Of a DNA stretch of 64,000 nucleotides, positions 1 through 9,041 are shown one piece after another. Source of the stretch: an uncultured Coriobacteriaceae bacterium (GTDB lineage: Bacteria > Actinomycetota > Coriobacteriia > Coriobacteriales > Atopobiaceae); NCBI GenBank assembly GCA_902780305.1, contig CACZFB010000003.1:1-64000 (forward strand), written 5' to 3'. Both the position numbers and the translations under genes were made by a program. Numbering within the stretch: position 1 is the stretch's first letter; every line of letters starts with the position of its first letter. The notes beneath the pieces were generated by a model, which saw nothing but the letters and a program-made list of their open reading frames with translations, was not told the DNA's origin and searched no databases.

Positions 1-89
1 GCGCTCACGGCGACGGCGCCGCCTATGGCGAGGGCCAGCGCGAGGCCGGCGACGACGGACTTGCGGGCGGTCTTGGTGCTCTTGGTCAT
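1..89 (-). CDS. N-terminus of a secreted protein (partial)
   Basis: Only the first 29 codons lie in the window; the gene runs off the left edge. The translation begins MTKSTKTARKSVVAG and continues into an Ala/Leu/Gly/Val-rich hydrophobic stretch, which is a typical n-region plus h-region of a Sec signal peptide. The start is chosen because AGAAAGGAAAAG lies just upstream of this ATG on the minus strand. The mature protein and its function cannot be seen. It is divergent from the large surface protein that starts at 541. Confidence 0.55.
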   Translation of the reverse strand, partial: MTKSTKTARKSVVAGLALALAIGGAVAVS

Positions 90-540
90 GGTCTTTTCCT
101 TTCTGTCGGGCCGCTCCCGTGCGGCCCCTGCCTTCTTGACTCACGCCCTTTACTACGCGCCCGCAGCGCGCCCGTCTCAGACTTTTTTGAGCGGCTTCCT
201 CCGGTGTCCGTTTGGGAAGAGGTGCCTGACCCCTTCCCGCAGGCAGGGCCTGGCCAAGCTGTGCAGGCAAGGGGGACCCTGACTGCCGATTCGCGAGGGC
301 GCGCCGTCTACCTGCGCCTTTGCAACGACGCCGCAGGCAGGGGCGCCCCAGCCTGCACAGCTAGCCCCACCCTTGCCTGCGTGGCCCTCGGGACGCGCCC
401 CTGGGAAAAGGGGTTTGGCCCCTTTTCTCACGCAGAGTTCCGTTCGTTGAGTCATCGTCTGGCCGGCACATGTTGCGCAACAGAAATGCGCGAATCGCCT
501 GTAGCTTGGGGCTACAGAACCCCAGGCGAAAGGAAGACGC
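90..540. other. Intergenic region with several palindromes
   Basis: I find no convincing gene here. It holds a copy of a dispersed sequence at 203-226 (GTCCGTTTGGGAAGAGG core, shared with 20902-20948 and weakly with 5601-5624). Inverted copies of GCAGGCAAGGG and CCCTTGCCTGC occur near 262 and 370. A family-A palindrome lies at 403-430. A perfect 12-base palindrome, TGTTGCGCAACA, lies at 471-482. A nested hairpin with outer arms CGCCTG/CAGGCG and inner arms CTGTAGC/GCTACAG lies at 497-528, just before the ribosome binding site of the gene at 541. The last two are candidate regulatory sites for that gene, by position only. Confidence 0.5.
403..430. terminator. Family-A palindrome (GAAAAGGGG...CCCCTTTTC)
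   Basis: Arms GAAAAGGGG and CCCCTTTTC flank TTTGG. This is the same element found at 8899, 14384, 33718, 37021, 47266, 47309 and 58674. This copy has GGG instead of TGA at its left end and is not attached to a visible stop codon. The A-tract/GC stem/T-tract layout fits a short bidirectional intrinsic terminator. Confidence 0.45.
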
Positions 541-3500
541 ATGTGTGCATACAAGAGGTCCTCTACACTTCGTTCGGTAGTGGTGGGCGTGCTCTCGCTC
601 GCGATTTCGGTGGGCGGGCTGCCCGCGCACGCGCTGGCCGAGGCGATTGAATCGTCGCAGGTTGAGGTGGATGCCCTGAGCGATGACACCTCGAACGAGT
701 CCAGCGTGGTCGACGGCCTTGCCGAGCAATCGATCGCCGCGCAGTCGGTCGTTGCCCAGGGCACCTATGGGTCGTGGAATTGGCGCGTTACCGATGACGG
801 CGCGCTGGTGATAGGCCAAAAGGAAGGTAACCCCGCCACCGTAACGAATCTGAACATGCCGTGGTATGACTATAGGGAAGCCATCACGTCGCTCTCGTTT
901 GAGCCGGGAACGAACGGCCTGCTCGTTTATCCCGGCGCGGAATCGTCCTACCTGGCCTATGCCTTTACGGGGCTTGAAAACCTCAAGACGGCTGACCTGT
1001 CCAACCTCAACACCTCCGACTGCATGAGCATGCGAAGTCTTTTTATGGACTGCCCAGCGCTGGAGTCGGTAAACCTGTCGGGGCTGGACACCTCGCAGGT
1101 AACCGATATGAGCGGCATGTTCTGTCGCTGTTATGCGCTCAAGTCGCTTGACCTTTCGGGTTTTGACACCTCCCGCGTCACCGACATGTACTGCATGTTC
1201 TATGGCTGCAGCGCGCTTACGGAACTCGACGTCTCGTCCTTCAATACCGCTCACGTCACCGACATGTGCAACATGTTCCGCGGGTGCTCGCAACTCGAGG
1301 AACTGGATCTCTCGTCCTTCAACACCCAGGCGGTTACCAGGTTCGCATTGATGATGGCCGAATGTCCGTCCCTTGCGGTTGTGGACGTGTCGGGTTGGAC
1401 GGCGGCGGAAGGCGTTGACTGCTCAGACATCTTTGCCGGCACGAACAACCTCCAGACCATCGTTATGGACGGATCGCTGGACCTTGCGCGCGTGTTTCCC
1501 AATGGCACGGGAGACATTGAGGTGGTTGGCGAGCATCCGTCGGCACCAACACCAACGCCGGAGCGCACGGATCTCTCGGGTGCCAGCGTGCGCGTGGACG
1601 GATGGACCTACGACGCGACCGAGCACACCGTGGCACCAGTCGTGGAGCTGGATGGCCGCGAGCTGGCGCGCGAAACCGACTACACCGTTAGTGGCGACGT
1701 GGTCGCTCGCGAGGCGGGGGAGTACACGGTGACCATAACGGGGACCGGTGGCTATGAGGGCACCGCCCAGGGCACGTATCGCGTGGAGCGCAAGGCCGTA
1801 ACCGTAACGCCAAACGACGCGTGCAAGACCGCCGGGCAGGCCGACCCCACTCTTACCGCCACCGTCTTGGGAACGTGTGCGGGCGAGACCGTGACCTACC
1901 AGCTCACCCGCGAGCAGGGCGAACAACCGGGAAGCTATGCCGTCACCGCACAAGGAGCTGCCGAGCAGGGCAGCTATGCGGTGAGCTTTGGCACGGGCAC
2001 GCTGGAGATTCGGGCTGCGTCGGCCAACGACCCGCAGCAGGGCTCGGTCCTGCAGGAGCTGCGCAACGACGTGGAGCTTGCGCGCCAGGCATACGAGGAG
2101 GCGGTGGCGAGCCACGGAGGCGCGGACGTGGACAGTGCAAAGACCACGCTGGAGGAGGCGCAGCGTCGTTACAACGAGGCTGTGGCGAGCCGGCGTGAGG
2201 CCCAAAACACCCTTGGGAGCGCCCAAGCAGAGCTGGAGGAGGCGACGGCCGCGCAGGAACAGGCCACCTCGGCGCTCGACCAAGCCACGACACACAAGGC
2301 CCAGGCAGACCAGGAGGTCGAGACGACCAGCCAGGAGCTTGCGGCGGCACAAGCCGACCAAGACGCGGTGGACGCGGCGTCGAATCAGCAGGCGGCCATA
2401 GCCGCGGGCCAAAAGCGCGTGAGCGAGGCGATCAAGGCAAAGGAGAAGGCCGACCAAAGTCTTGCCTCTGCCGACTACCGACAAGACCTGATGCGGGCAT
2501 ACACAGATGCCTACGACGAGCTGGTAACGGCGGCCCAGGGCAGCGTGGCCGACGCGCAGGAGGCAAAGGAGAACCCGTCCGGGTCCGCATGGAATCTCAA
2601 CAAGTACAACACCTCGCGCGGCACCTTGGGCTTCTTTGAGTACATGAACAAACCCACAGAGATTGACAACGGCGCTGGCGTGACCTATGCGCTCAACAGC
2701 GACGATCCTGCCATCGGCGAGCTCACGGGCACGCCCTACACTTACACGCACCGCAAGGGCACCTATTCCCGCACCATAGAGGTAACGCCCGCCTCCACCA
2801 CAGAGCTCACTCGATCTCCGGCTACGGGCAGGACGGTCCTCTCATACACCCAGCTGGGAGCAGAGGGGGATGCGACGAGCCTGGAGAGCATGCGGTTCTC
2901 TTTGGAGATTGCCAGCCTGTGTAACGCCTACCGAAAGAAGCACAACGAGACCTACGGCATGAGCCAGCATGGAGATACGGCCACAGACGAGCTGGAAGCC
3001 AGCCTGTCGTATCTGGAGCCCGTAATGCTGAGCGACTACCTTATGGCGCATGCCCAAACGCACGTGAACTTTTCCAGCAATGTGCAGGGCCATGCGGGAA
3101 ACTACGGCGCGCAGCCCCTGCACAGCGGCTCCGAGATTCTGGCCTGGGGCTACACGAACCCGTTTATTGGCTGGTACACCCAGGAACGGGCTATCTACCT
3201 TGCCGGTGTGGGCAACCCAAACGTAGACCCGCGCCTGTATGACGCCTCGACGTACGATGCGTACGCCGCCCAGCAATGGCAGGCGGCGGTGGGACACTAC
3301 CGTGCCGTCGTGGGCCAGCAGCACGACAACGACCGCCTCGCGGGTGTCGCGTGGAACACGCATTGGGGCACCTCAGGCATGGTGTTCTCGTCCAGCGCCA
3401 ACTCACGCTCCTTGCAGTACTTGGGCAACTACTACACGGTGACCGACTACTATCGTCGCTACATGAGCTACTACAACGCGGTGAAGGCCGCCGAGGCGGG

Positions 3501-5592
3501 CCATGTCAACAACGTGGAGCAGGCGGCATACGACCTGGCCGTGTCGCAGCTGGCACAGATTGAGCAGACGAGGCAGGAGTACGTCACGAAGCTCGAACAG
3601 AGCGTTGCGGCGTACGAGGCCGCCAAAAGCGCCCAGGAGCAGGCCGAGGCTGCGCTGGGACAGGCGCAGACCGCACTGGAGCAGGCGCAAGATGGCACCA
3701 TGGCCTCGAACCTCGATCCCACCGAGGTGCGAGAGCGACTGCGTGCCGCCCAGTCCGCGCACGACGCGGCCGTCTTGCAACAGACCGCCGCCCAGATGGC
3801 GCTGGGGGAGGCCACGCAGGCGGTGGATGCGGCGGCGGGACGTGCGACCGCAGCCCAAGGCGCGCTGGCGGCGGCCCAGGACGCACTTCGCGCGGCGCAA
3901 GGGGACGAGGATGCGGCAAGCGCTGCCCTCGATCAGGCACAGGCGGCCTACGACCAGGCATGTGGCGACGCGGCAGCCGTACAGGAGCAGGCGCATGCGC
4001 TTGCCGCGGCACGGGACGCCTTGGACGACGCGACGGACGTCTCGCATGCCCAGGTGGTGCACGTGGGGCAGAGGACCTATTCCGGTTGTGAGCAGTACCA
4101 GCCGGAGGCAGCGTTGTTGCAAACCGTGACCAAGGGCAACCGCTCCGAGACGTACGTGCTGTCGCAGGGAGCAGGCGGAGAGCTGGGGGTTGTGGCGACC
4201 TATGGCAACAACGTTCACGCCGGTACGGGCACGGTAACGCTTACGGCCGCAGGTGCCAAGGGATCCGGCACGTTTTGGGGCTCGAAGTCCGCTGAGTTCA
4301 CCATTGCCCGAGCCAAGGTTGACGACGTTACCGTGTTGCCCATCGCCTCGCGCACCTACGATGGCGCTCCACATGCCGCGCGTCCACAGGTGAGCTTTGC
4401 GGGCAGTGACCTGGTGGCCGGCAAGGACTACACGCTGTCGGGGGCGACGTCGGCCGTGAACGCGGGGAGCTATGAGGTCGTGCTTACCGGATTGGGCGAC
4501 TTTGAGGGAACGCGCACCATACCCTATACCGTGGCGCAAAAGGACGTCAGGGTGACTCCAAAGCCTGCGAGCAAGGCGTTCGGTGAGAAGGACCCGGCGC
4601 TCACTGCGCAGGTTACGGGACTCGTGGGAACGGACACGGTCTCCTACCGCCTCATGCGCGAGAAAGGCGAGTCTGCGGGAACCTATGCCATAACCGCCGT
4701 GGCCGATACGTCGCAGGGTAACTACGCGGTCACCTGCACAAGCGGCACATTCCGGATCGATTCAGCCTCGCTTGCGCAGGCAACCATTCCCTCCATGGCA
4801 CCGCAAACCTACACGGGAGGCGCGCTTGAGCCCCGGCCCGTGGTGCGCGTGGGCAACCGTACCCTGAACCTGGGTACCGACTACACGCTCTCGTATCGCG
4901 ACAATACCAACATGGGCATTGCGACCGTGACCATAACGGGCAAGGGTAACTACGCGGGTACGCGCGTTGCGACGTTTAACATCGTGTCGCCCACGCAGCC
5001 CGTGGCGCCCACGCAGCCCGCGATCCCCACAGGGACGACGATGGGTGCGGCGCCGACCGCACCGTCTCAGCCTGCCTCTGTGACCACTCCCGCGCCGCTG
5101 CCCCAACCACACGTCAGCTATCGCACCCACGTACAGCGCGTGGGCTGGCAGGATTACGTGGCAGATGGCGCCATGAGCGGCACGAGCGGACGTAGCCTGC
5201 GTCTTGAAGGCATCAACATACGGCTTTCCGACCTACCGTGTGCGGGTGGCATCCAGTACCGCACGCACGTCCAGCGCATTGGCTGGCAGGGCTGGCGTCG
5301 CGACGACCAGATGGCTGGCACTTCTGGACGCTCCTTCCGCCTGGAGGCGATAGAGATAAAGCTCTACGGCGAGCTCGCACAGAAGTACGACGTGTACTAC
5401 CGTATCCATTGCCAGCGCTTTGGCTGGATGGGCTGGGCCAAGAACGGCGAGCGCTCCGGAAGCGCCGGTTATTCTCGGCGCCTTGAGGGCATCCAGATCG
5501 TGCTCGTGCCCAAGGGCAATCCTGCGCCCGACGCAACGTATCTGGGCATCACCCAGCGCATTGCCGCCTGCTTCCGCCAGCGCGGGAAGTAG
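541..5592 (+). CDS. Large secreted BspA-like / CAP-like / ChW-repeat surface protein
   Basis: A 1683-residue exported protein. A signal peptide covers about residues 1-35. Residues about 90-270 carry BspA/DUF285-type repeats with a recurring pattern like LDTSQVTDMSGMF. Residues about 340-500 and 1260-1480 look like MBG/bacterial Ig-type modules (DYTLSG, GTGGYEGT). Two long Ala/Gln/Glu-rich coiled coils (about 500-660 and 990-1170) flank a middle domain (about 740-980) that resembles the CAP/PgrA surface-exclusion fold (CNAYRKKHN, GHYRAVVG). A Pro/Thr linker leads to three ChW repeats at the C-terminus (GW and SGRSLRLEGI-type cores). No LPXTG motif is present, so attachment may depend on the ChW repeats. 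The start at 541 follows AAAGGAAG. Adhesion or surface interaction is an inference from the modules; ligand unknown. Confidence 0.8.
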   Translation: MCAYKRSSTLRSVVVGVLSLAISVGGLPAHALAEAIESSQVEVDALSDDTSNESSVVDGLAEQSIAAQSVVAQGTYGSWNWRVTDDGALVIGQKEGNPATVTNLNMPWYDYREAITSLSFEPGTNGLLVYPGAESSYLAYAFTGLENLKTADLSNLNTSDCMSMRSLFMDCPALESVNLSGLDTSQVTDMSGMFCRCYALKSLDLSGFDTSRVTDMYCMFYGCSALTELDVSSFNTAHVTDMCNMFRGCSQLEELDLSSFNTQAVTRFALMMAECPSLAVVDVSGWTAAEGVDCSDIFAGTNNLQTIVMDGSLDLARVFPNGTGDIEVVGEHPSAPTPTPERTDLSGASVRVDGWTYDATEHTVAPVVELDGRELARETDYTVSGDVVAREAGEYTVTITGTGGYEGTAQGTYRVERKAVTVTPNDACKTAGQADPTLTATVLGTCAGETVTYQLTREQGEQPGSYAVTAQGAAEQGSYAVSFGTGTLEIRAASANDPQQGSVLQELRNDVELARQAYEEAVASHGGADVDSAKTTLEEAQRRYNEAVASRREAQNTLGSAQAELEEATAAQEQATSALDQATTHKAQADQEVETTSQELAAAQADQDAVDAASNQQAAIAAGQKRVSEAIKAKEKADQSLASADYRQDLMRAYTDAYDELVTAAQGSVADAQEAKENPSGSAWNLNKYNTSRGTLGFFEYMNKPTEIDNGAGVTYALNSDDPAIGELTGTPYTYTHRKGTYSRTIEVTPASTTELTRSPATGRTVLSYTQLGAEGDATSLESMRFSLEIASLCNAYRKKHNETYGMSQHGDTATDELEASLSYLEPVMLSDYLMAHAQTHVNFSSNVQGHAGNYGAQPLHSGSEILAWGYTNPFIGWYTQERAIYLAGVGNPNVDPRLYDASTYDAYAAQQWQAAVGHYRAVVGQQHDNDRLAGVAWNTHWGTSGMVFSSSANSRSLQYLGNYYTVTDYYRRYMSYYNAVKAAEAGHVNNVEQAAYDLAVSQLAQIEQTRQEYVTKLEQSVAAYEAAKSAQEQAEAALGQAQTALEQAQDGTMASNLDPTEVRERLRAAQSAHDAAVLQQTAAQMALGEATQAVDAAAGRATAAQGALAAAQDALRAAQGDEDAASAALDQAQAAYDQACGDAAAVQEQAHALAAARDALDDATDVSHAQVVHVGQRTYSGCEQYQPEAALLQTVTKGNRSETYVLSQGAGGELGVVATYGNNVHAGTGTVTLTAAGAKGSGTFWGSKSAEFTIARAKVDDVTVLPIASRTYDGAPHAARPQVSFAGSDLVAGKDYTLSGATSAVNAGSYEVVLTGLGDFEGTRTIPYTVAQKDVRVTPKPASKAFGEKDPALTAQVTGLVGTDTVSYRLMREKGESAGTYAITAVADTSQGNYAVTCTSGTFRIDSASLAQATIPSMAPQTYTGGALEPRPVVRVGNRTLNLGTDYTLSYRDNTNMGIATVTITGKGNYAGTRVATFNIVSPTQPVAPTQPAIPTGTTMGAAPTAPSQPASVTTPAPLPQPHVSYRTHVQRVGWQDYVADGAMSGTSGRSLRLEGINIRLSDLPCAGGIQYRTHVQRIGWQGWRRDDQMAGTSGRSFRLEAIEIKLYGELAQKYDVYYRIHCQRFGWMGWAKNGERSGSAGYSRRLEGIQIVLVPKGNPAPDATYLGITQRIAACFRQRGK

Positions 5593-5669
5593 TGCGCTAG
5601 GTTGTCCGCCAGGGAAGAGGTGCCTTTTCACGCTACCACTCGCCAATGGGCGATAGCGGCGCCGCGCAT

Positions 5670-5769
5670 GGGTAGACAGAGGGGACCGTCCCCCGAGTCT
5701 ACCTACCGCGGCAAAGCAACAGGTATGCGCACGGAGGCAGAATCGGGGGACGGTCCCCTCTGTCTACCC
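5670..5769. repeat. Family-B inverted repeat (GGGGAC-GTCCCC)
   Basis: Two 27-base inverted copies containing GTAGACAGAGGGGACCGTC (5670-5696 and 5743-5769) face each other across 46 bases. Each arm itself contains the GGGGAC/GTCCCC palindrome that recurs at 17374, 18329, 37688, 43310, 57226 and 61374. This copy has ACCGT/ACGGT where most others have ACAGT. No gene is visible inside. Confidence 0.7.
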
Positions 5770-5793
5770 CCTCAGCACACGGGTTTTGGCTCT

Positions 5794-5828
5794 AAATAAA
5801 AAAGGCGGGCGCCCTAGGAACGCCCGCC
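5794..5828 (-). terminator. Intrinsic terminator on the minus strand
   Basis: Arms GGCGGGCG (5804-5811) and CGCCCGCC (5821-5828) are followed on the minus strand by a T-rich tract (TTTTTTATTT). No minus-strand protein gene ends here, which is the main evidence for the non-coding RNA just upstream. Confidence 0.75.
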
Positions 5829-6155
5829 TCGCTATGTACATCTGCCGCCTCGTGCGGCACCTCTCTAGCCCGTTGGACTCACCCTCTTGGTTCCATCGAC
5901 GTTAATCGGAACGCTTTCCCTGCACAGCGCCGAGCCGTGGCGCTCTGGGTCCTGCGCGGCGGAGCCGGTGCTTCCATCTGTCGACTTCTAACTGACTTTG
6001 CGATCTCGTATCGCCTACGTTGGCCAGACTCTGCTCGGCCTCAAAGGAAAGACGGGACTCGCGACGCCGACCGCGGGATGCCCTGATGTATGGTTTCGCT
6101 GTTCACTGGCATCACCTCCTGGGTCGACCGCGTCTTTGTTGCGGTGGTTTTTGCT
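5797..6155 (-). ncRNA. Probable structured non-coding RNA with its own terminator
   Basis: Between two plus-strand genes, the minus strand carries a candidate promoter (-10 TATAGT at 6163-6168, -35 TGTACA 16 bases upstream), about 350 bases without a credible ORF, and then a strong intrinsic terminator. The RNA would contain clean hairpins: GCGAT/ATCGC at 6000-6014, AGCGCC/GGCGCT near 5925-5950, TGCCGC/GGCGGCA near 5840-5860, and GATGC/GCATC around 6080-6110. No minus-strand gene follows, so it is unlikely to be a riboswitch leader. I could not assign a family; tmRNA, RNase P and T-box hallmarks are absent. A purine-rich AGGAGGTGATG near the 5' end could start a peptide of about 23 codons, but this is unconvincing. 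RNA classes known from Actinobacteria, such as raiA RNA, are worth testing. Confidence 0.5.
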
Positions 6156-6350
6156 TGACTTAACTATAGCCGACCTCGTGCAAATGTACACGAATATATG
6201 GTCAACTAACCGCGAACGGCGCGATTGCGGGGGCAAGTGGCACAAAACTTTGTGTTACGCACAGGGTCGTGTTGGATTCGTAGATGTTTGGCTAACCACA
6301 CCCCTCGTGGGTACATACTTTTATGCGTTGAAACAAGACGGGGGTGCATT

Positions 6351-6938
6351 GTGGAAGACATCTATGGCAACCATCGCGATCGCATGCAGGAGACGCTCGA
6401 CCAGCTCGTCTCACGCGTAAAAACGCTGCGCGAGGAGATGTCGCAACAGACGGAGTTCGATCCCATCGAGCACATCCTGGCTCGCATCAAGTCCGACCAG
6501 AGCATGCGCGACAAGCTCCGTCGCAAGGGTTTGCCCCAAACTGCCGAGGCGGCGCTCTTCCAACTGCACGACGCGCTGGGCGTGCGCATCGTGTGCGGCT
6601 TTCTCAGCGACGTGTACGAGATGCGCGATCGGATTGCCGCCCAAACCGACTACACGGTCGTGGAGGAGCGAGACTACATTCGCCAGGCAAAGCCCAACGG
6701 TTACCGCAGCTACCACATGATTCTGCGCACGCAGGCGGGGTACTATGTGGAGGTCCAGCTGCGCACCATCTCTATGGACACCTGGGCGGCGCTGGAGCAT
6801 CACCTGCAGTACAAGAAGCCACACGTGGGCAACCAGCGGCTCATCGTGCAGGAGCTCAAGCGCTGCGCCGACGAGTTGGCCTCCACCGACGTTTCCATGC
6901 AAACGATCCGCGACATGATTTTGAATGAGAGGGACTGA
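6351..6938 (+). CDS. Small alarmone synthetase (RelA/SpoT-type GTP pyrophosphokinase)
   Basis: A 195-residue single-domain protein of the RelQ/RelP group, which makes (p)ppGpp from ATP and GDP/GTP. It has only the synthetase domain and no hydrolase, TGS or ACT domain. Visible family motifs are DPIEHILARIKS, DALGVRIVCGF, KPNGYRSYHMI and EVQLRTISMDTWAALEH. The start is taken as GTG at 6351, behind a GGGGG stretch; an internal ATG a few codons later (RMQETL) is the alternative. The stop overlaps the next start (TGATG), so it is translationally coupled to the two-component system behind it. Upstream there is a CACAAA/TTTGTG palindrome near 6240-6253 that could be an operator. Confidence 0.88.
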   Translation: MEDIYGNHRDRMQETLDQLVSRVKTLREEMSQQTEFDPIEHILARIKSDQSMRDKLRRKGLPQTAEAALFQLHDALGVRIVCGFLSDVYEMRDRIAAQTDYTVVEERDYIRQAKPNGYRSYHMILRTQAGYYVEVQLRTISMDTWAALEHHLQYKKPHVGNQRLIVQELKRCADELASTDVSMQTIRDMILNERD

Positions 6939-7621
6939 TGGCGACGAGGATTCTGCTTGCCGAGGACACGCGCGACCTCAACCGGGCCCTTACCACGGTG
7001 CTCGAGCACGAGGGGTACGAGGTCGTCTCGGCGTACGACGGCGAGGAAGCGGCAGACCTCGTGGCGCACCAGGGCTTCGACGGCATCGTGTTGGATATCA
7101 TGATGCCCAAGAAGGACGGCCTGGAGGTGTTGCGCGACCTGCGCGCCGACGGCGTGTACACGCCCGTGCTGCTGCTCACCGCCAAGGCGGAGGTGGACGA
7201 CCGGGTAAGCGGCCTGGACGCGGGTGCCGACGACTACCTTACCAAGCCCTTTGCCATGAAGGAGTTGCTTGCACGCGTGCGCTCCATGACGCGGCGCCGC
7301 ACCGACTACGCCGGGAAGAACCTCTCGTACGGCGACATCTCGCTGGACTCCGAGACCTTCGAGCTCTCGGCGGGAAACACGGTGCGTCTCTCGGTAAAGG
7401 AGTTCGAGCTCATGCAAATGCTGGTGCTCAACGCCGATCGCGACCTGTCCGGTGCCTTCCTCATAGGCCACGTGTGGCACAAGGAGCCGGATGCCGACCG
7501 GGAGACGGTGGACCTGTACGTCTCGTACCTGCGCAGCAAGCTCAAATGGGTGGGCTCGAGCCTTACCATTGGCTCCGCTGCCGAGGGATTTAGGCTGGTC
7601 GCGCGCGAGGATACGCAATGA
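6938..7621 (+). CDS. OmpR/PhoB-family response regulator
   Basis: A 227-residue regulator. The receiver domain (1-120) has the acidic pair near the N-terminus (LLAEDTRDLN), the phosphoacceptor Asp53 in VLDIMMPKKDG, and the switch residues in LLTAKAE and DDYLTKPF. The C-terminal winged helix (about 130-225) binds DNA. It overlaps the synthetase gene by one base and the kinase gene by four (ATGA), so the three form one transcription unit. The exported protein gene at 9042 is a plausible target, because a direct repeat lies in front of it (8930-8947). Confidence 0.92.
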   Translation: MATRILLAEDTRDLNRALTTVLEHEGYEVVSAYDGEEAADLVAHQGFDGIVLDIMMPKKDGLEVLRDLRADGVYTPVLLLTAKAEVDDRVSGLDAGADDYLTKPFAMKELLARVRSMTRRRTDYAGKNLSYGDISLDSETFELSAGNTVRLSVKEFELMQMLVLNADRDLSGAFLIGHVWHKEPDADRETVDLYVSYLRSKLKWVGSSLTIGSAAEGFRLVAREDTQ

Positions 7622-8901
7622 ACTCGACCGAGGTAAACGGCATACGGCGAAAGTTTATTATCATTGCCACGCTCTCGTTCTTCGTGGTCATCACGTTTAC
7701 CGCGGGCATGACGGCGCTGGCAAACCAGTACTCGTTGCGCACGCAGGCGGGGCATGCCTTGGAGCTTATTGTGCTCAACAACGGCGAGATGCCCGAGCCC
7801 ACCTCCAGCGCAAAGGAGCTGCATGCGACCGACCTGTTCGACGGCCTGTTTCCCGAGTTCACCTACTCCGCCCGGTACTTCTCGGTGCTGTTTAACGCGC
7901 AGGGCAACCCAGTGCGCGTGGACGTTAAGCGCGTGGCCTCGGTAAACGAGGCCGAGGCGTTGGGGTACGCGCGCGCGGCCATGCGCGCCTACCAGGAGAG
8001 CCTTACGGTCGCGATGCTGGACATGGGCCAGGCCGACACCTTTTTCTACAAGGTAAAGAAGCTCGACGACGGCAGGACCATCGTCGCCTTTTTGGACTGC
8101 TCGTTCCAGATGCAGGTTAATCGCGAGGTGGGAATAACGACGCTCATCGTGTGCGCCGTCAGCCTTATTGGCAGCTTTGTCCTGGTCGTGCTGCTGTCCA
8201 AGCGCGCGATTCGCCCCGAGATCGAGAATGCCCGCCGGCAAAAGCAGTTTATTACCAACGCGAGCCACGAGCTCAAGACGCCGCTGGCCGTGATTCGCGC
8301 CAACACCGAGGTCATCGAGATGCTGCAGGGGGAGAGCGAGTGGACCCAGTCCACCATGAGCCAGGTGGACCGCATGGACGGTTTGGTGCAAAACCTGGTG
8401 ATGATTGCCCGCGCTGCCGAGACCGAGGACCGCTCCGCCATGGGCGAGATTGACGTAGGCGATCTGGTTGTGCAAACGGTGGACCCGTTCCGCGCGCTCG
8501 CTCGTCAGGAGAACAAGGACCTAACATGCGAGGTTGACGGAGAGGTGCGCATGGTGGCCGACGCAAGCGCCATCCAGCAACTGTGTACCCTGCTGGTGGA
8601 CAACGCCATAAAGTACTGCGACGATGGGGGTAAGGTTGTGGTGGAGGTCTCGTCTCCTCGGCGTGATCGCGTTGCCCTTACCGTCTCGAACACCTTTGCC
8701 GAGGGGAAGAACGCCCAGTTTGGCAAGTTCTTCGAGAGGTTCTACCGAGACGACCAGGCGCACAGCGACGAGGGCGGCTACGGCATTGGCCTTTCGGTCG
8801 CCGAGAGCATTTGCACGCGCTATGGCGGCAGCATCAAGGCCTCCTGGAAGGGCGGCATGGCGGTGTTCACCTGTCAGCTGCGCGCCAACCAACGGGGCTG
8901 A
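7618..8901 (+). CDS. Sensor histidine kinase
   Basis: A 427-residue membrane kinase partnered with the regulator upstream. Transmembrane segments lie at about 13-36 and 172-196, with an extracytoplasmic sensor region of about 135 residues between them that I do not recognise. The dimerisation/phosphoacceptor box is NASHELKTPLAVIRAN with His about 217. The ATPase domain shows the N box (VDNAIKYCDDGG), an F-box-like FFERFYRDD and a G box (GYGIGLSVAESI). There is no clear HAMP domain, so the second transmembrane helix runs almost directly into the His box. The TGA stop is the first three bases of a family-A palindrome. The signal is unknown. Confidence 0.9.
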   Translation: MNSTEVNGIRRKFIIIATLSFFVVITFTAGMTALANQYSLRTQAGHALELIVLNNGEMPEPTSSAKELHATDLFDGLFPEFTYSARYFSVLFNAQGNPVRVDVKRVASVNEAEALGYARAAMRAYQESLTVAMLDMGQADTFFYKVKKLDDGRTIVAFLDCSFQMQVNREVGITTLIVCAVSLIGSFVLVVLLSKRAIRPEIENARRQKQFITNASHELKTPLAVIRANTEVIEMLQGESEWTQSTMSQVDRMDGLVQNLVMIARAAETEDRSAMGEIDVGDLVVQTVDPFRALARQENKDLTCEVDGEVRMVADASAIQQLCTLLVDNAIKYCDDGGKVVVEVSSPRRDRVALTVSNTFAEGKNAQFGKFFERFYRDDQAHSDEGGYGIGLSVAESICTRYGGSIKASWKGGMAVFTCQLRANQRG

Positions 8902-8927
8902 GAAAAGGGGTTTGGCCCCTTTTCTCA
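8899..8927. terminator. Family-A palindrome fused to the kinase stop codon
   Basis: A perfect hairpin with 12-base arms TGAGAAAAGGGG and CCCCTTTTCTCA around TTTGG. Its first three bases are the kinase TGA. AAAA before and TTTT after the GC stem suggest a bidirectional terminator. Confidence 0.65.
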
Positions 8928-8929
8928 GT

Positions 8930-8947
8930 TCTTACACTTCTCTTACA
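8930..8947 (+). promoter_or_regulatory. Direct repeat, candidate response-regulator site
   Basis: TCTTACA occurs twice, at 8930-8936 and 8941-8947, an 11-base (one helical turn) spacing. This is the usual arrangement for dimers of OmpR-family regulators. It sits about 95 bases upstream of the start at 9042 and directly after the two-component genes. No binding data are available. Confidence 0.45.
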
Positions 8948-9041
8948 ATTTGTTGGCAGTTGCACGAGGGATTTGGCCCGGGGTGTCCCCGTAAGATGTA
9001 GTCAACCAAAAGGTTGGAAACATTAACGGAAGGAAACCCTC

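Noticed and set aside
6040-6116. Short peptide ORF after AGGAGGTG on the minus strand
   Set aside because: Only about 23 codons, no recognisable pattern, and it overlaps predicted RNA hairpins.
5797-6155. T-box or other riboswitch leader
   Set aside because: No T-box sequence of the AGGGTGGNACCGCG kind, and no gene follows on the same strand.
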